Positions 34,223-44,797 of a stretch of 64,000 nucleotides of DNA are shown one piece after another. This stretch comes from Melanopsichium pennsylvanicum. Its lineage: Eukaryota; Basidiomycota; Ustilaginomycetes; Ustilaginales. The notes below the pieces were generated by a model that saw only the letters and a list, made by a program, of their open reading frames with translations, did not search any database and was not told the DNA's origin. The position numbers were made by a program, and so were the translations under genes. Every line of letters starts with the position of its first letter. The stretch's first letter is position 1. The stretch covers positions 868,001 to 932,000 of the forward strand of contig OAPG01000002.1 of assembly GCA_900208305.1 (NCBI GenBank), given 5' to 3'.

Positions 34223-35410
34223 ATGATCGCCCGCGCCGCCATCCGCTCTGCTCTCCGAGCCACCAAGGCTCCCAGCCCCCTCTCCCAGCTCGGTGCCCGA
34301 CGTGGTTACGCTGAAGCCGTCAGTGACAAGTTGAAGCTTTCCTTCATCCTTCCTCACGAGGTAAGAATCAGGCCATCCGATCCCCCTTTCCCCGTCATTT
34401 AGCCCTTTCGATCATGACTTGGCCAAAGCCCATGTCCAACAATCCGACAGCAATACAGCAGATTCCAAAATTCTACGCATGATCAGGAAACGAGCAACGA
34501 TGTTAGCAGAATCAGGATAGCGGGGAAGGAAAAACCAAAAATCTCTGTCTACAGCCTTGATCATCCTCGTGCAGTGTGTCTTTTCATACGCGGAGGAAAG
34601 GACCAGGCTCGGGATGAAAATAGGTTGAGATGGGGATTGATATAGCAGAGGAGGTGGAAAGACGTATGCAAGGAGTGACTCTTATGCCACTTTTTCTCGC
34701 ACTCGAACAGAAGACTTCAATGCAGCGAGACCAGAACATTATAGCGCTGAGCGACTCGAAAGGTATGACAGCTGAAGCATGTCGTTGAAATATATATAAG
34801 GAGAAAGTGCTGCCTTGCCTGACAGATGCACCGGGCCAGCACTTTATGGCTGTTGCCTGCTGCCTGTAATTTGGAAGTGGATGGGCACAACTATGATCAA
34901 CACACGTCATTACCGACTAACTACGATGGAAATTGTCTTGCATCATATCGACGACCATTTTATCTCTGCCAACAATCATCGCTCACAATCATAGAAGTTC
35001 AGCATACTCACACACCTTACTCCTCATTTTCACTTCCACAGGCCATCTACAACAGCTCCGAAGTCACCCAGGTCAACATTGCCTCTTCCACAGGAGACAT
35101 GGGTATCCTTGCTTCTCACGTTCCCTCCGTTGAGGAGCTCCGACCCGGTGTGCTGGAGGTTGTCGAGTCGTCCGGTGCCAAGAAGTGGTTCGTTTCCGGT
35201 GGTTTCGCTACCGTTCACCCAAACAACAAGCTCGTCGTCAACGCTATCGAGGCATACCCTCTCGAGCACTTTTCGGCCGAAGCTGTCCGCTCCGCACTCT
35301 CCGAGGCCCAGCGTGTCGCCTCGTCCAGCTCCAGCGCCGAGGCCAAGGCCGAGGCAGAGATTGAGATTGAGGTCTACACTGCCCTCCAAGCCGCTTTGGG
35401 CCGCTCGTAA
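34223..35410 (+). CDS. ATP16: Mitochondrial ATP synthase subunit delta
   Basis: Subunit of the F1 central stalk (bacterial epsilon homologue) in mitochondria. Exon 1 is 34223-34360, the intron 34361-35041, and exon 2 35042-35410. The product has 168 residues. The first about 30 residues (MIARAAIRSALRATK...RRGYAEA) form a typical Arg/Ala-rich presequence. The mature part begins KLKLSFILPHEAIY, continues with VNIASSTGDMGILASHVPSVEELRPG, WFVSGGFATVHPNNKLVV and an Ala/Glu-rich C-terminal helical hairpin. The phase-0 splice joins PHE to AIY, as the family requires. The 681-bp intron is several times longer than most in this window and has promoter-like features. Confidence 0.95.
34361..35041 (+). 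other. Long ATP16 intron
   Basis: 681 bp with donor GTAAGA and acceptor TCCACAG. It holds TATATATAAG at 34791-34800 and, 26 bp later, an ATG at 34826 that is in frame with exon 2 across the acceptor. No C/D or H/ACA snoRNA was evident by eye. A 108-codon antisense open frame is not supported. Confidence 0.75.
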
Positions 35411-36124
35411 AGGTCCTTGTTTCCATCACCAACCAGTTGCTTGCTTACACAGCATTTATCACAAGCAGGCATAATCATGTAACCGTAGTCAATCATGTGC
35501 GGCTGACTCCTCTTTTGCTTGTAGAGAATTTGTGCTGTTTAGCTTAAGGGTGTTGACCGTTGCGCGCTGTTGCCTACATACGAGTAGGAATTCTAGAATC
35601 ACTATGTTTGACTGGCTCTGTGTCGAAGAGAGAGAGAGAGAGAGTGCGTGTGTGTGTGTGTGTGTGTGTGATAATTTGTCAGTTGCGACCTGCCATGCCA
35701 ATGATTCGTTGGGTACGACTTTGGACATGAGACAAGAGGAGCACAACCAGCGCCAGCTCCAGCTCCAGCTGCACTTGTCGCTCGACTTATAACAGCAGAG
35801 CAACTGAATGCTGCAAAGCCATGTGCATTACTCTTGGGCTCACAGCGCCGCAGATTGGATTCTACGCCCAGTGCCGCGAATTTGCTCGGCTTTTGTTGTC
35901 TGTTGCACGTCTTGAAGCACGCCAAACGCTGTTTGATCGTGAATGATGAGATCGATGATGCATGGAGTAACAAAATGAGAGAGAGAAGACGGTACAAATA
36001 CAAAATGAAACCTTGATGAGAGTAGTATGCTAGTATGTAGATATCAAGTTAGGCCATGCACAGCACGTCCAAGCTGCGTTTTTTCTTGCTTTTGCTTCTT
36101 TCTTTCCTCTTGGAGGTGACTCCT
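35411..36124. other. Convergent 3' region of ATP16 and TFA2
   Basis: 714 bp between two convergent genes, including the GA/GT microsatellite at about 35629-35670. Nothing coding was recognised. Confidence 0.7.
35629..35670. repeat. Compound (GA)n/(GT)n microsatellite
   Basis: About eight GA dinucleotides are followed by about twelve GT dinucleotides, with a short TGCG link. It is non-coding. Confidence 0.9.
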
Positions 36125-36889
36125 TCAAGATGGCTTGACAAAGTCTTGAGATAAATCCACGCCTTCCAAATGAGTGTTTTGTAATTTGAACTTCCTTGCG
36201 CCTGCACCTTTCTTCTTCTTTTTATTCTTTGCATTGGCTGCAGCCTGTGCGGCCGAGATAGGGGTATCCAACATATCTGTTGTGGAGAGACCTTCTCTTT
36301 CGAGTTCTTTTGGAAGGTCCACCTCATCTGGTACTTTGAGTTCATGCCAGAGCTCTTTGAATTCGTCATCCACGCCTTTGGCTTCTTTGCCTCGAAGAGG
36401 ATTCCAAAAAACTTGTTTGATGCCACCGTCCCTCTGACCTCGCAACACTAGCACTTGACGATCCTCTTTCGGTTCAACTTTGCTCAGTTCTTCAATCGCA
36501 TCTTTTGCAGCAGGATAACTTTCGCGAAGTTCAGCTAAACGCATTCCAGCGGCAGAGTTGTTCTTTTCCCCGTTACCGGGGTTGAGGTATCGATCCTTGA
36601 GTAGCGCCACAAGGTCTGCGGGTGTGCGAAGATCGTAGTCGGGCTTATACATCCAAAGATCTGTTTTGACATCGTACATCACTCGATCGTGGATTTGAAA
36701 CCGTTGGAAAAGGCCAGAGTTGGGATTGAGGAGGGCAGGAAGCCCTTGAGAAAGCGCAAAGTCTTCCAAACGCACCGGATTGGCATGTTGCTTGAGCGCA
36801 TCAATGGCGGAAGCGAGTTGGGTGTTTTCGTGAACGCCTGAACCAGTGTTTGCCGGCTGGCTGTATACATGAGTTGGTTCTCTGCTCAT
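36125..36889 (-). CDS. TFA2: Transcription initiation factor TFIIE beta subunit
   Basis: Small subunit of TFIIE, which recruits TFIIH to the RNA polymerase II preinitiation complex. The protein has 254 residues. A winged-helix region covers about residues 24-100 (LASAIDALKQHANPVRLEDF, then FQIHDRVMYDVKTDLWMYKPDYDLRT). A second helical region follows, with LVLRGQRDGGIKQVFWNP and DDEFKELWHELKVPDEVDLPKELEREG. The C-terminus has a Lys-rich stretch and NTHLEGVDLSQDF, which matches the human and yeast tail. It is shorter than yeast (328) because the acidic/Ser-rich N-terminus is nearly absent; an undetected upstream exon is possible. It diverges from the ABCD gene. Confidence 0.88.
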   Translation of the reverse strand: MSREPTHVYSQPANTGSGVHENTQLASAIDALKQHANPVRLEDFALSQGLPALLNPNSGLFQRFQIHDRVMYDVKTDLWMYKPDYDLRTPADLVALLKDRYLNPGNGEKNNSAAGMRLAELRESYPAAKDAIEELSKVEPKEDRQVLVLRGQRDGGIKQVFWNPLRGKEAKGVDDEFKELWHELKVPDEVDLPKELEREGLSTTDMLDTPISAAQAAANAKNKKKKKGAGARKFKLQNTHLEGVDLSQDFVKPS

Positions 36890-37762
36890 ATTGACGTCGA
36901 TAGCCAGCAGGGTAGCAGCTGGCAGGTTTGAGGAGGAAAGGTTGCCGAATGTGAAGCTGTGAGAATGAGTTCAACCAAGTGGAAAGCGAAAGGGTCCATG
37001 CAGCGAGCGGCAGAGCAGAGACTGAAGTCAGTATATCTCCCGATATTTTATTTGTGACCGAGTGACGTTTCCCGATTGAATGGTGAAATGTCAGAAAAAA
37101 AAAAAGCTCGGACACTCGGCAGCTATTTGGTGATTGCATCCGGAGCAAGCCAAAGAGGGAAAAGAGCGGATCGCGCGATGAGTGAACTTTGTGGGGCTGC
37201 ACACTCGAGACACGCTCAAAAGGGCAAATTCACGAGTCCGATCGACGAAGAGAGAGCTGCAGCCATGTTGATGCCTTTCACGCCGCAACTCAGCTCAACT
37301 CACCGCATTTCACACTTGCACTTTCTCCTTTACGCTTGTGTTACACATTACCGTTTAGACTACACCACCAACACCATATGGCACTCTTACACTCACTTCG
37401 CAGTAGGACTCTCAATTCCTTCTTCCTATCACCACTTCAATCCCTCTCTGCTTCTCTCTTCTATTCATCTCCACTTCATTGCCAACTCACCATTCGACGG
37501 CGATAGGCTCCATCAATAAGGAAGAGCGTCGCCAAGTCATTGAACCTGCAAGCCATCTTCAAGGCAAGCTTCTTGATCCATAACCTCTTTGTCCACTCAC
37601 CTGGTCAGCTCGTCCTGTTTTGTTTCTACGTCGACATTCGCTCTTCTCTCCTTCCAAAGAGATCGGCTCCTCTGGCTCTGCAGCACTCGTGCTGCCCCCG
37701 AACCCCCACTCGTCACCTTCTTTTCCGTTTTAATCTGGCGTCAGCACCTATTGTCCGTCAAA
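36890..37762. promoter_or_regulatory. Divergent TFA2/ABCD promoter region
   Basis: 873 bp between two divergent starts. The right half (about 37270-37760) is pyrimidine-rich on the plus strand, like the leaders of other genes here. No separate gene was recognised. Confidence 0.5.
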
Positions 37763-40075
37763 ATGCATGTTCAGTCTCGCCTCGCTCCCATTCTGGACGA
37801 GCTCAAGATGAAAGGCATGACGTACGGCATCAACTTCTTCATGGCCTACCGTCGCAATCATGCCACCATTCAACGCGTTCTTCGAGTCAGCTACATTCTC
37901 TTTATCCTTCACAGTCTCACGCGTACCTTGCGCAGCGGTTCAAAGAAGAGGGTTAAAAAACCCTCGCCCTCTGATCCTGCAGGAAACGCCGGAGTTGTCG
38001 CAAAGAAGGACGCCGAGAGACCGCCATCACTGTCCAAACCTCCTCAGTCGGCAGAAGATCTCGAAGACTCTTCTCGAGGCCGAGGCGGCCGCCGAGGCAA
38101 GAAGAGCCGCGGTCCCCGCGTAGAAGTCGATGCAGTCTTCTTTGAGCGATTGAAGCGCATCCTCCACATCGTTGTTCCCGGCTGGCGATCAAAAGAGGCA
38201 GGTTTGCTCATGCTTCACACTCTATTCCTTGTTTTGCGGACCATGCTCTCGCTGTACGTTGCAGACCTCGACGGACGTATCGTATCCGCTCTCGTCCGCT
38301 CTCAGACCCGTCAATTTGTCACCGGCATCCTGTGGTGGATGGCCGTCGCCGTACCTGCCACCTACACCAACTCCATGATCGAGTTCCTGCAGTCCAAGCT
38401 GGCTCTTTCCTACCGAAGCCGTCTCACCAAACGTGTACATGACGCCTATCTGTCCGATATGACATTCTACAAACTTGGCAACCTTGACGACCGCATCAAG
38501 AACGCAGATCAGCTCATCACCGTCGATGTTGCCAAATTCAGCAAGAGCTTGGCCGAGATCTACAGTAATTTTGCCAAGCCCATCCTTGATGTCTGTCTCT
38601 ACAACTATCAACTCAGTGGAAGGGTTGGTGCAGAGGCTCTTATTGGGATCAATGTGCTGGTTTCGGCTTCAGCCTCACTGCTCAAGAAGCTCACGCCACC
38701 TTTCGGGCAGTACGCGGCAACCGAGCAGCAACTGGAGGGTGAGTTCAGATTCAACCACTCCAGGCTGATCGAGAACGCGGAGGAGATTGCGCTGTTCAGG
38801 GGCCAGGCAGCCGAACAGAATGTGATCGAGAGGGCGTACTTCTCGCTCATCAAGCACGTCAACAGGGTGTACAGGATCAGAATCATCCACGGTATGACGG
38901 AAGAAGGAATCATTAAGTGGCTGTGGGGCGCCCTCGGTCTTTGCATCTGTGCGGTGCCGGTGTTCGTCCGCCTTCCAGGGAGTGGAAAGGGTTTGGATCT
39001 TGGATCGCGAACCGAGTCTTTTGTCACCAACCGTCGCTTGCTCCTCTCGTCATCAGATGCATTCGGTCGAGTCATGTACTCCTACAAGGAGATCTCGGAG
39101 CTCGCCGGTTACACCGCTCGTGTCTCGGAGCTGTTGGACACCATGGACGCTGTCAAGGCCGGCAAATTCGAAAAGAAGCTAGTATCGTCGGCGTCCATCG
39201 AAGAGAACGCTCTCGTTCTCAAAGGTCGCGGTACCATTCAGGAAGACATCTCGCGCCAAGCCGGCGTTGAATTCCGTGACGTGCCCATCGTCTCGCCCAA
39301 CGGGGATATCTTAGTGCCCAAGCTCTCGTTCTACGTTGAGCCCGGCCAGCATCTGCTCATCATCGGCCCGAACGGATGCGGTAAAAGTTCGCTCTTCCGC
39401 ATCCTCGGTGGTCTCTGGCCCGTATACGGCGGAACTGTCAAGAAGCCGCCGACTTCCGAGTTCACCTACATTCCTCAACGCCCCTATCTCTCGCTAGGCA
39501 CCTTGCGGGATCAGATCATCTACCCTCACACAGCACAAGAGATGCGCGCACGAGGCAAGACCGACGAAGATCTGCTCGACATCCTTCGAGTTCTGCAGAT
39601 CGAGCACATTGTTGCTCGCGAGGGCGGCTGGGACGTGCAGCGCGAGTGGCGCGATGCTCTGTCTGGTGGTGACAAACAACGCATTGCTATGGCACGACTG
39701 TTCTACCACAAACCCAAGTTTGCTATTCTCGACGAGTGCACCAGTGCGGTCACACTCGAGATTGAAAAGATCATGTATGATCATGCGACCGAGCTCGGCA
39801 TCACCATGTTGACTGTCTCTCACAGGCCGAGTTTGTGGAAGTATCACAGTTACGTGTTGCAATACGACGGTCAAGGTGGGTATGTATTTACTGAGCTAGA
39901 TGCAGAGAAGAGGTTGGCGTTGCAAGAGGAGAAGCAGACGCTGGAGCAGAAGTTGCTCCTGGTGCCCAAATGGCAGGAGCGATTGGATGCGCTCAAGGAG
40001 GCTAGGAGGGAGAGGAGCATGAGTCGCGTGAGTTCTCCGGTTCAGGAAAAGTTCGCACAGATGGCGAGCGCCTAA
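37763..40075 (+). CDS. Peroxisomal long-chain fatty-acyl ABC half-transporter (ABCD family)
   Basis: Half-transporter that imports long-chain acyl-CoA into peroxisomes for beta-oxidation and works as a dimer (yeast Pxa1/Pxa2, human ALDP). The start at MHVQSRLAP is the first good ATG (A at -3); the frame upstream begins without an ATG. Product: 770 residues. A basic, Pro/Ser-rich cytosolic segment (about 60-115) precedes the transmembrane domain (about 130-430). That domain holds the ALD-type motif [10 protein letters not shown] near residue 339. The nucleotide-binding domain has Walker [10 protein letters not shown] (near 535), signature LSGGDKQR (near 633), Walker [11 protein letters not shown] and the H-loop TVSHRPS. 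I cannot separate PXA1 from PXA2 orthology by eye. Confidence 0.93.
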   Translation: MHVQSRLAPILDELKMKGMTYGINFFMAYRRNHATIQRVLRVSYILFILHSLTRTLRSGSKKRVKKPSPSDPAGNAGVVAKKDAERPPSLSKPPQSAEDLEDSSRGRGGRRGKKSRGPRVEVDAVFFERLKRILHIVVPGWRSKEAGLLMLHTLFLVLRTMLSLYVADLDGRIVSALVRSQTRQFVTGILWWMAVAVPATYTNSMIEFLQSKLALSYRSRLTKRVHDAYLSDMTFYKLGNLDDRIKNADQLITVDVAKFSKSLAEIYSNFAKPILDVCLYNYQLSGRVGAEALIGINVLVSASASLLKKLTPPFGQYAATEQQLEGEFRFNHSRLIENAEEIALFRGQAAEQNVIERAYFSLIKHVNRVYRIRIIHGMTEEGIIKWLWGALGLCICAVPVFVRLPGSGKGLDLGSRTESFVTNRRLLLSSSDAFGRVMYSYKEISELAGYTARVSELLDTMDAVKAGKFEKKLVSSASIEENALVLKGRGTIQEDISRQAGVEFRDVPIVSPNGDILVPKLSFYVEPGQHLLIIGPNGCGKSSLFRILGGLWPVYGGTVKKPPTSEFTYIPQRPYLSLGTLRDQIIYPHTAQEMRARGKTDEDLLDILRVLQIEHIVAREGGWDVQREWRDALSGGDKQRIAMARLFYHKPKFAILDECTSAVTLEIEKIMYDHATELGITMLTVSHRPSLWKYHSYVLQYDGQGGYVFTELDAEKRLALQEEKQTLEQKLLLVPKWQERLDALKEARRERSMSRVSSPVQEKFAQMASA

Positions 40076-40458
40076 TCACACGGGTTGAAATCCAGCGTTG
40101 ACATTAATCAAAAGTGCATAGATATCATGCCGAGATGCGGGAATGTGTACGTGTATATGTGTGATACGTTCATTTGTGACATGCGGACGACTTTAGTATG
40201 AGAGTACTCGACATCGTTGAGCGGTGGCCGTGTGAGTGGGGATGGTGTGAGTAGTGTGGAGGTTTGTTCCGTTTCGTTTCCGACTTCCGATTCCAGAATT
40301 GGAAAATTTGCGGCAAAGGCTGGAAGAAAAAGGGTTCAGTTGTGAAAGTACTGTTCTGTACGCTTTAATCCTGTCAACGTTGTGTCCTCAACGTCTCGTA
40401 CCCTGCTCATCACCTTCATCTTTCAAGCAATATATTAGGCCGCGTGAAGACAGTCAAA
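40076..40458. other. Intergenic region between the ABCD and PPR genes
   Basis: About 380 bp that should hold the ABCD 3' UTR and the PPR gene promoter. No specific signal was recognised. Confidence 0.55.
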
Positions 40459-43400
40459 ATGGTTGACCGCATATCAACAAGAAATCAGCACGCTGCTGCT
40501 GGTTTGCTGAATTCGTTCAGACAGCAAAACAGCAGCTCGACCCGGATCAGCCTCATGGCCGCTGTTCCGTCAACTAGCTACCATACACTCTCAGCGTCGT
40601 CACCGCACGACTCGTTTGTCACTTCCATCAGCGTCGAAAATGCTCATCGCAGCTTCTCAACTTCGTCTACTATCTCTGTGAGTGCACATCGCAAGCAAGC
40701 CGGACGAGAAAAAGCCCGACTCCGATCGATGCGTATGGAAGAAAAGATCCTTCGTCGCCGCGAGAAGGACTTTCCCACCGCTCCACCCTCATCTTCCAGC
40801 AACAGTCGTCGTCCTTTCTCACGAGATCCAATCGAAGAAGAGACAGAATCCACCATTCGCGAGTACATGGCTCGTACTGGTCCCAAAGGTCAACGCTTGA
40901 CACTCTCCCAACAAGAGCGACTCCTCAAACAAGAACTAACTTCGCTCAACCGTCAATTGGAGAAGATAGAGAAGAAGGAAAAGGCAGATGAAGCAGTAGA
41001 AGAGCTGCCAGAGTTGGACGACAATGTGTTGGAAGAAATTTACCAGGCATTAATGCTTCCGCCTCCTCCAACGGCCGAGGAGAGTCGATTGGCGCAACTC
41101 GAGAGTGGTAGGCGAGAAAAGATGCTTCTCGAGGCGGGTGGTGGGAGAGGTAGGAAGCGATTGGATAGACCTCGTGGCGTGGAACAATTACTGCCGCCGA
41201 CTGGAGGCGAGCAGAGGATGCTCAGGACGAGCATGGATCTCAAGCAAAAGCTGATTCACGCAAGAGAGAAAGGGCGGATGCTGCTGCCTCCTTCTACTTC
41301 CAACGACACAAGACCTCCAACTCCAGCTGAGCTCGAACCACCTCAGGACGAGGAACTTGTGCAAGGAGAGATGGACTTGGCAGCCTTGCCGTACGCAGAA
41401 CGCCAAGAGATCCGCCTTCAGCAACTTTTCGCTCGGCTGGCACTGGTACATAGCAACCCAGATCCGACAGTCGCTGGACATGGCGAGGAATCATTGCGAC
41501 AGATTAAGTCGAGTTTGGCCAGTCGCATTGCGAACATTCTAAAAGAGCACCAGTACGAACTGCCTTCCTCTTTTCAGCACCCGGACTCGCAACAAAAAGA
41601 CGTACATCCCACGCAAGCAGCGACCGAGGAACCCCTGCCACCATTCGAAACGGTCAGATTGGATGGCAAGGCTCCCACCATTGAAGCTGCCACCACAGCA
41701 CAGAATAAAGAACGCGACGCAATTGTCACTGCTAGAGAGCATGGAATCGATCTCGTGGCACAAGCCGAGATGATGATCAGCAATCTGGACTCAGCCGAAT
41801 CGCGCAACTTTATACTAGACTCGATCGAAAAGCTCGTCCCAGTCACCTCTTCTTCTTCTTCGGAGACTCCCGCAACTATTCCCCTCGGCGTGGCATCAAT
41901 AGATGAATGGACAGCCCTAGCGGTCGCCTCTGCTCGAGCTGCCGACGCTACTACCCTTGACCGGACCCTCTCTCTCATGCAACGAAGCGGCTATATCCCA
42001 ACTTTGTCCCTGTACAATGATGTCTTGGACGCCTTCGCTTCCTCTGGCAATCTTTCCGCGGTGCAGCACTACCTCGCCCAAATGTCCTCTCTTGGACTCA
42101 GCCCTGACAATCATACCCATCATAGTATGGTCAAAGCGTACATGAAGTCGTCTCAGTACCTACCCGCAATTTCACTCCTCAACTCTCTCGAAGCCAGCGG
42201 AACTCCAGCTGCCATGGCGACATACACTCTCCTTATCAACCGGTTGCTCGACTCAGTCGATCTTCCTAACGGGGCCAAAGAATCTAGAGACGAATTACAA
42301 GCGCTGACATGGAACATGTTCTACCATATGCGGCTCACCTCACATCCAGTCCCAGACGCACCCCTTTACGCCTTAATGATCCGAGCTTGCGCCAAAGGCG
42401 TTCCTCAGCCGCACGATGTTGATGTTTATCGTGGAAAGCCGACGATGAGGTTCAGTGACGCAGAAAGGGCATTGGATCTGTTTCGGGAAATGACGACGAG
42501 GTACAGTGTCAGGCCCAATGCTGAAGTATACAACTCGCTAATCCTTGCTTGTGCAAGGAGGAAAGATTTCTATCTCGAAGCGTTCAGATTGTTGAGGGAG
42601 ATGGTCGAGTTGGAAACCGAAAGATCTTCTCTGTCGTCAGAAGAGGAAGGTGGGGTAAAGGTATTGAGGTTCGCGCCGGATAGGTATACTTTTAATGCGC
42701 TCTTACAGGGGTGTGCAAGGAACAGAGATCTGGCTAGGGCACGTTGGGTGTTGGCAGAGATGATCAGGACAAGTCTGCCCCTGTTTGACGAAGAGGTAAG
42801 AGGGAGATTGGGAAGGGAGGAGGTGGTCGAGCTGTTGAGTAAAAGGGCTAATGAGGAAACCATGGTCCATGTCTTCCATGCATATGCTGCGTATGTTGCC
42901 CCTCTTCAAAGAGGTCAATTGCAGATTCAATCCTCAAACAACGCACAATCTACTTTTACAAGTGGTAACGACAAGAGTTTTTCCACTGATGCTGCCGATG
43001 CTTCTGAAGTGCTTCAAGACACGAAAACAACAGCCAACAGTAATGCTGTCTCAGTCAAGCCTACTACCGACCTCGAAAAACCACAGCAGCAACAAGAGGA
43101 CCGAGAGGCGACAGCAGAAGAAGCAGCAGCCGTGTTCAGCTCCCTCGTCCCTCAAACCTCGAGCGACCTCATTAGCGAGTCTCGGTCGCTCTTTGCGCGA
43201 ATTTTGGCAGATCAGCCCCAACCGGCCACCGATTCTCATGGCAAAATTTTCGAGGGCCCGCTGGGTGGGGTTAATCCAGGAGTACGTCTAGTCAACGCGT
43301 ATTTGACTGTACTTGCTGCCCATTTGCCTTGGACGCAAAAAGCGTATGCGTTGGAGAGTGTGTTGGCTCCCAAGCCACTAAATGGGGCTGAGCAGATGTT

Positions 43401-44190
43401 GGAGTTGGGTCTGTTTGCACGTCTCGGCTTGGCGCCGAACGAGCATAGCTTCCGGATCATTCTCGAAGCTCTCAGCGATTCGCCTTTTGACAGTGCCAAG
43501 GCAGTCGAAGCTGTTTGGGCTCGATTTGAACAATTTCTCGCCTTCAGAACGGCTCCTCAAGACGGCGAGTCATCGACGGAGCTGGTCCACGGTCAAAGTG
43601 GCAAGCAAGACGAGCTGGTTGATGCTATCCAGGTGAAAAAATGCTACAGCGCCTATGTGCACTACCTTTGCAAGACTTCTTCTGCAATTTCTTCGCCAGA
43701 CAGCAACAAAGGATCGGACAATGATGACGGTCTAAATCGAGCCATGACAGCATTCCGTTGCTTTGTCGAACGTTACCCACCCAAAGTTGGAGTTAAGAAG
43801 AGCAAACACGCTATCAGACGTGCCAAAACGGCCATGTTGTCCAAAAAAAATCTGCCTAGTCTAGATCTCTCCCCTTTACCCGTACCGATCAAGTCTCTGC
43901 AGACACTGCAGTCTTTGCAAAACAACATCTCCTCATCACTATCTTCGGATCATCGAGTTTCGAATTCTTCCAACACCCCAAACGCTATAATGGAACCTTC
44001 TCTGGGTGACAAAGAAGAAGCAGAAGATGCGAACCCAACGCTTTTTAGAGGAATGACGGCCAGACCGACACTCCATTTTCTCGACGTACAACTACTGCAT
44101 CATCGTCTGGTGCGATATGGGAGGGTGAAAGATCTCGCATACCTAAGTTGGGTACTTCATAGATATAACGCTGCTTCTCTCACTCCCTAG
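40459..44190 (+). CDS. Pentatricopeptide repeat protein, probably mitochondrial
   Basis: 1243 residues from the ATG in context AAAATGG; the frame extends five codons upstream but only from a GTG. The N-terminus is basic and Ser-rich without acid for about 40 residues, consistent with a mitochondrial presequence. A long charged coiled-coil-prone region follows (about 85-200). PPR units start near residue 520: TLSLYNDVLDAFASSGNLSAV, HHSMVKAYMKSSQYLPAI, TYTLLINRLLD, VYNSLILACARRKDFYLEA and TFNALLQGCARNRDLARA. A second helical block follows a Gln/Asn-rich linker (about 815-890). The family binds organellar RNA for stability, processing or translation; the specific target cannot be read from sequence. 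Confidence 0.86.
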   Translation: MVDRISTRNQHAAAGLLNSFRQQNSSSTRISLMAAVPSTSYHTLSASSPHDSFVTSISVENAHRSFSTSSTISVSAHRKQAGREKARLRSMRMEEKILRRREKDFPTAPPSSSSNSRRPFSRDPIEEETESTIREYMARTGPKGQRLTLSQQERLLKQELTSLNRQLEKIEKKEKADEAVEELPELDDNVLEEIYQALMLPPPPTAEESRLAQLESGRREKMLLEAGGGRGRKRLDRPRGVEQLLPPTGGEQRMLRTSMDLKQKLIHAREKGRMLLPPSTSNDTRPPTPAELEPPQDEELVQGEMDLAALPYAERQEIRLQQLFARLALVHSNPDPTVAGHGEESLRQIKSSLASRIANILKEHQYELPSSFQHPDSQQKDVHPTQAATEEPLPPFETVRLDGKAPTIEAATTAQNKERDAIVTAREHGIDLVAQAEMMISNLDSAESRNFILDSIEKLVPVTSSSSSETPATIPLGVASIDEWTALAVASARAADATTLDRTLSLMQRSGYIPTLSLYNDVLDAFASSGNLSAVQHYLAQMSSLGLSPDNHTHHSMVKAYMKSSQYLPAISLLNSLEASGTPAAMATYTLLINRLLDSVDLPNGAKESRDELQALTWNMFYHMRLTSHPVPDAPLYALMIRACAKGVPQPHDVDVYRGKPTMRFSDAERALDLFREMTTRYSVRPNAEVYNSLILACARRKDFYLEAFRLLREMVELETERSSLSSEEEGGVKVLRFAPDRYTFNALLQGCARNRDLARARWVLAEMIRTSLPLFDEEVRGRLGREEVVELLSKRANEETMVHVFHAYAAYVAPLQRGQLQIQSSNNAQSTFTSGNDKSFSTDAADASEVLQDTKTTANSNAVSVKPTTDLEKPQQQQEDREATAEEAAAVFSSLVPQTSSDLISESRSLFARILADQPQPATDSHGKIFEGPLGGVNPGVRLVNAYLTVLAAHLPWTQKAYALESVLAPKPLNGAEQMLELGLFARLGLAPNEHSFRIILEALSDSPFDSAKAVEAVWARFEQFLAFRTAPQDGESSTELVHGQSGKQDELVDAIQVKKCYSAYVHYLCKTSSAISSPDSNKGSDNDDGLNRAMTAFRCFVERYPPKVGVKKSKHAIRRAKTAMLSKKNLPSLDLSPLPVPIKSLQTLQSLQNNISSSLSSDHRVSNSSNTPNAIMEPSLGDKEEAEDANPTLFRGMTARPTLHFLDVQLLHHRLVRYGRVKDLAYLSWVLHRYNAASLTP

Positions 44191-44743
44191 AAAACCACAA
44201 AAAAAAATAAAAAAAATAAAAAATTTGAAGCTCGGAATAGCAAATACAGTATACACCATGTGCATAATACAGTACACACCTCTCTACATGTTTATCTATC
44301 CATGTTTTTCATTATCATTGTGTTGTATCAATTACAAAAGCATAAACATCCAGGTTGGATTTCCATCTCGACACAAAAACTTCGTCTTTCTGAATGAGAG
44401 GATTGTGAATAATACTGCCGCGTCCAAAAATTCAAGTTGTTCCGTCGGTCAGGAAAAAAAATTCCCACTCTGGCTGAACCTGTTCCAAGAGGACCGAAGG
44501 AACTTTACAGCCGTTCGCCACTGCCACTTGCGACATAGCTTCGCCCACACCCACATACACACACACACATAGAGAGAAAGAACCTAGACAGCTTTAAAGT
44601 CACATATTGCCTTTTGCTGCGTGAAGATTCTGGACATGAAATGCAGCGACATTTGAACTGCTTTCCTTTCTTCTTCTTCTTCTTCTTCTTCTTCTTCTTC
44701 TTCTTCTTCTTCTTCTTCTTCTTCTTCTTCTTCTTCTTCTTCT

Positions 44744-44776
<33 letters not shown>

Positions 44777-44797
44777 CCTTCTTCAATCAATTTAGAA
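44191..44797. other. Convergent 3' region of the PPR gene and SEC3
   Basis: 607 bp between convergent genes. It starts with an A-rich tract just after the PPR stop and includes a short CA repeat (about 44550-44570) and the long TTC repeat. No gene was recognised. Confidence 0.7.
44668..44766. repeat. (TTC)33 / (GAA)33 trinucleotide repeat
   Basis: 99 bp of uninterrupted TTC on the plus strand, followed by interrupted CTT-rich sequence to about 44785. It ends about 30 bp from the SEC3 stop codon, so it probably lies in the SEC3 3' UTR as GAA repeats. Confidence 0.95.

Noticed and set aside
34584..34910. 108-codon antisense frame inside the ATP16 intron
   Set aside because: There are no domain or codon features suggesting a protein; it is within the range expected by chance in GC-balanced DNA.
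40444..40458. Five extra N-terminal codons on the PPR protein
   Set aside because: They start from GTG; the ATG at 40459 is in a better context and is the expected eukaryotic start.
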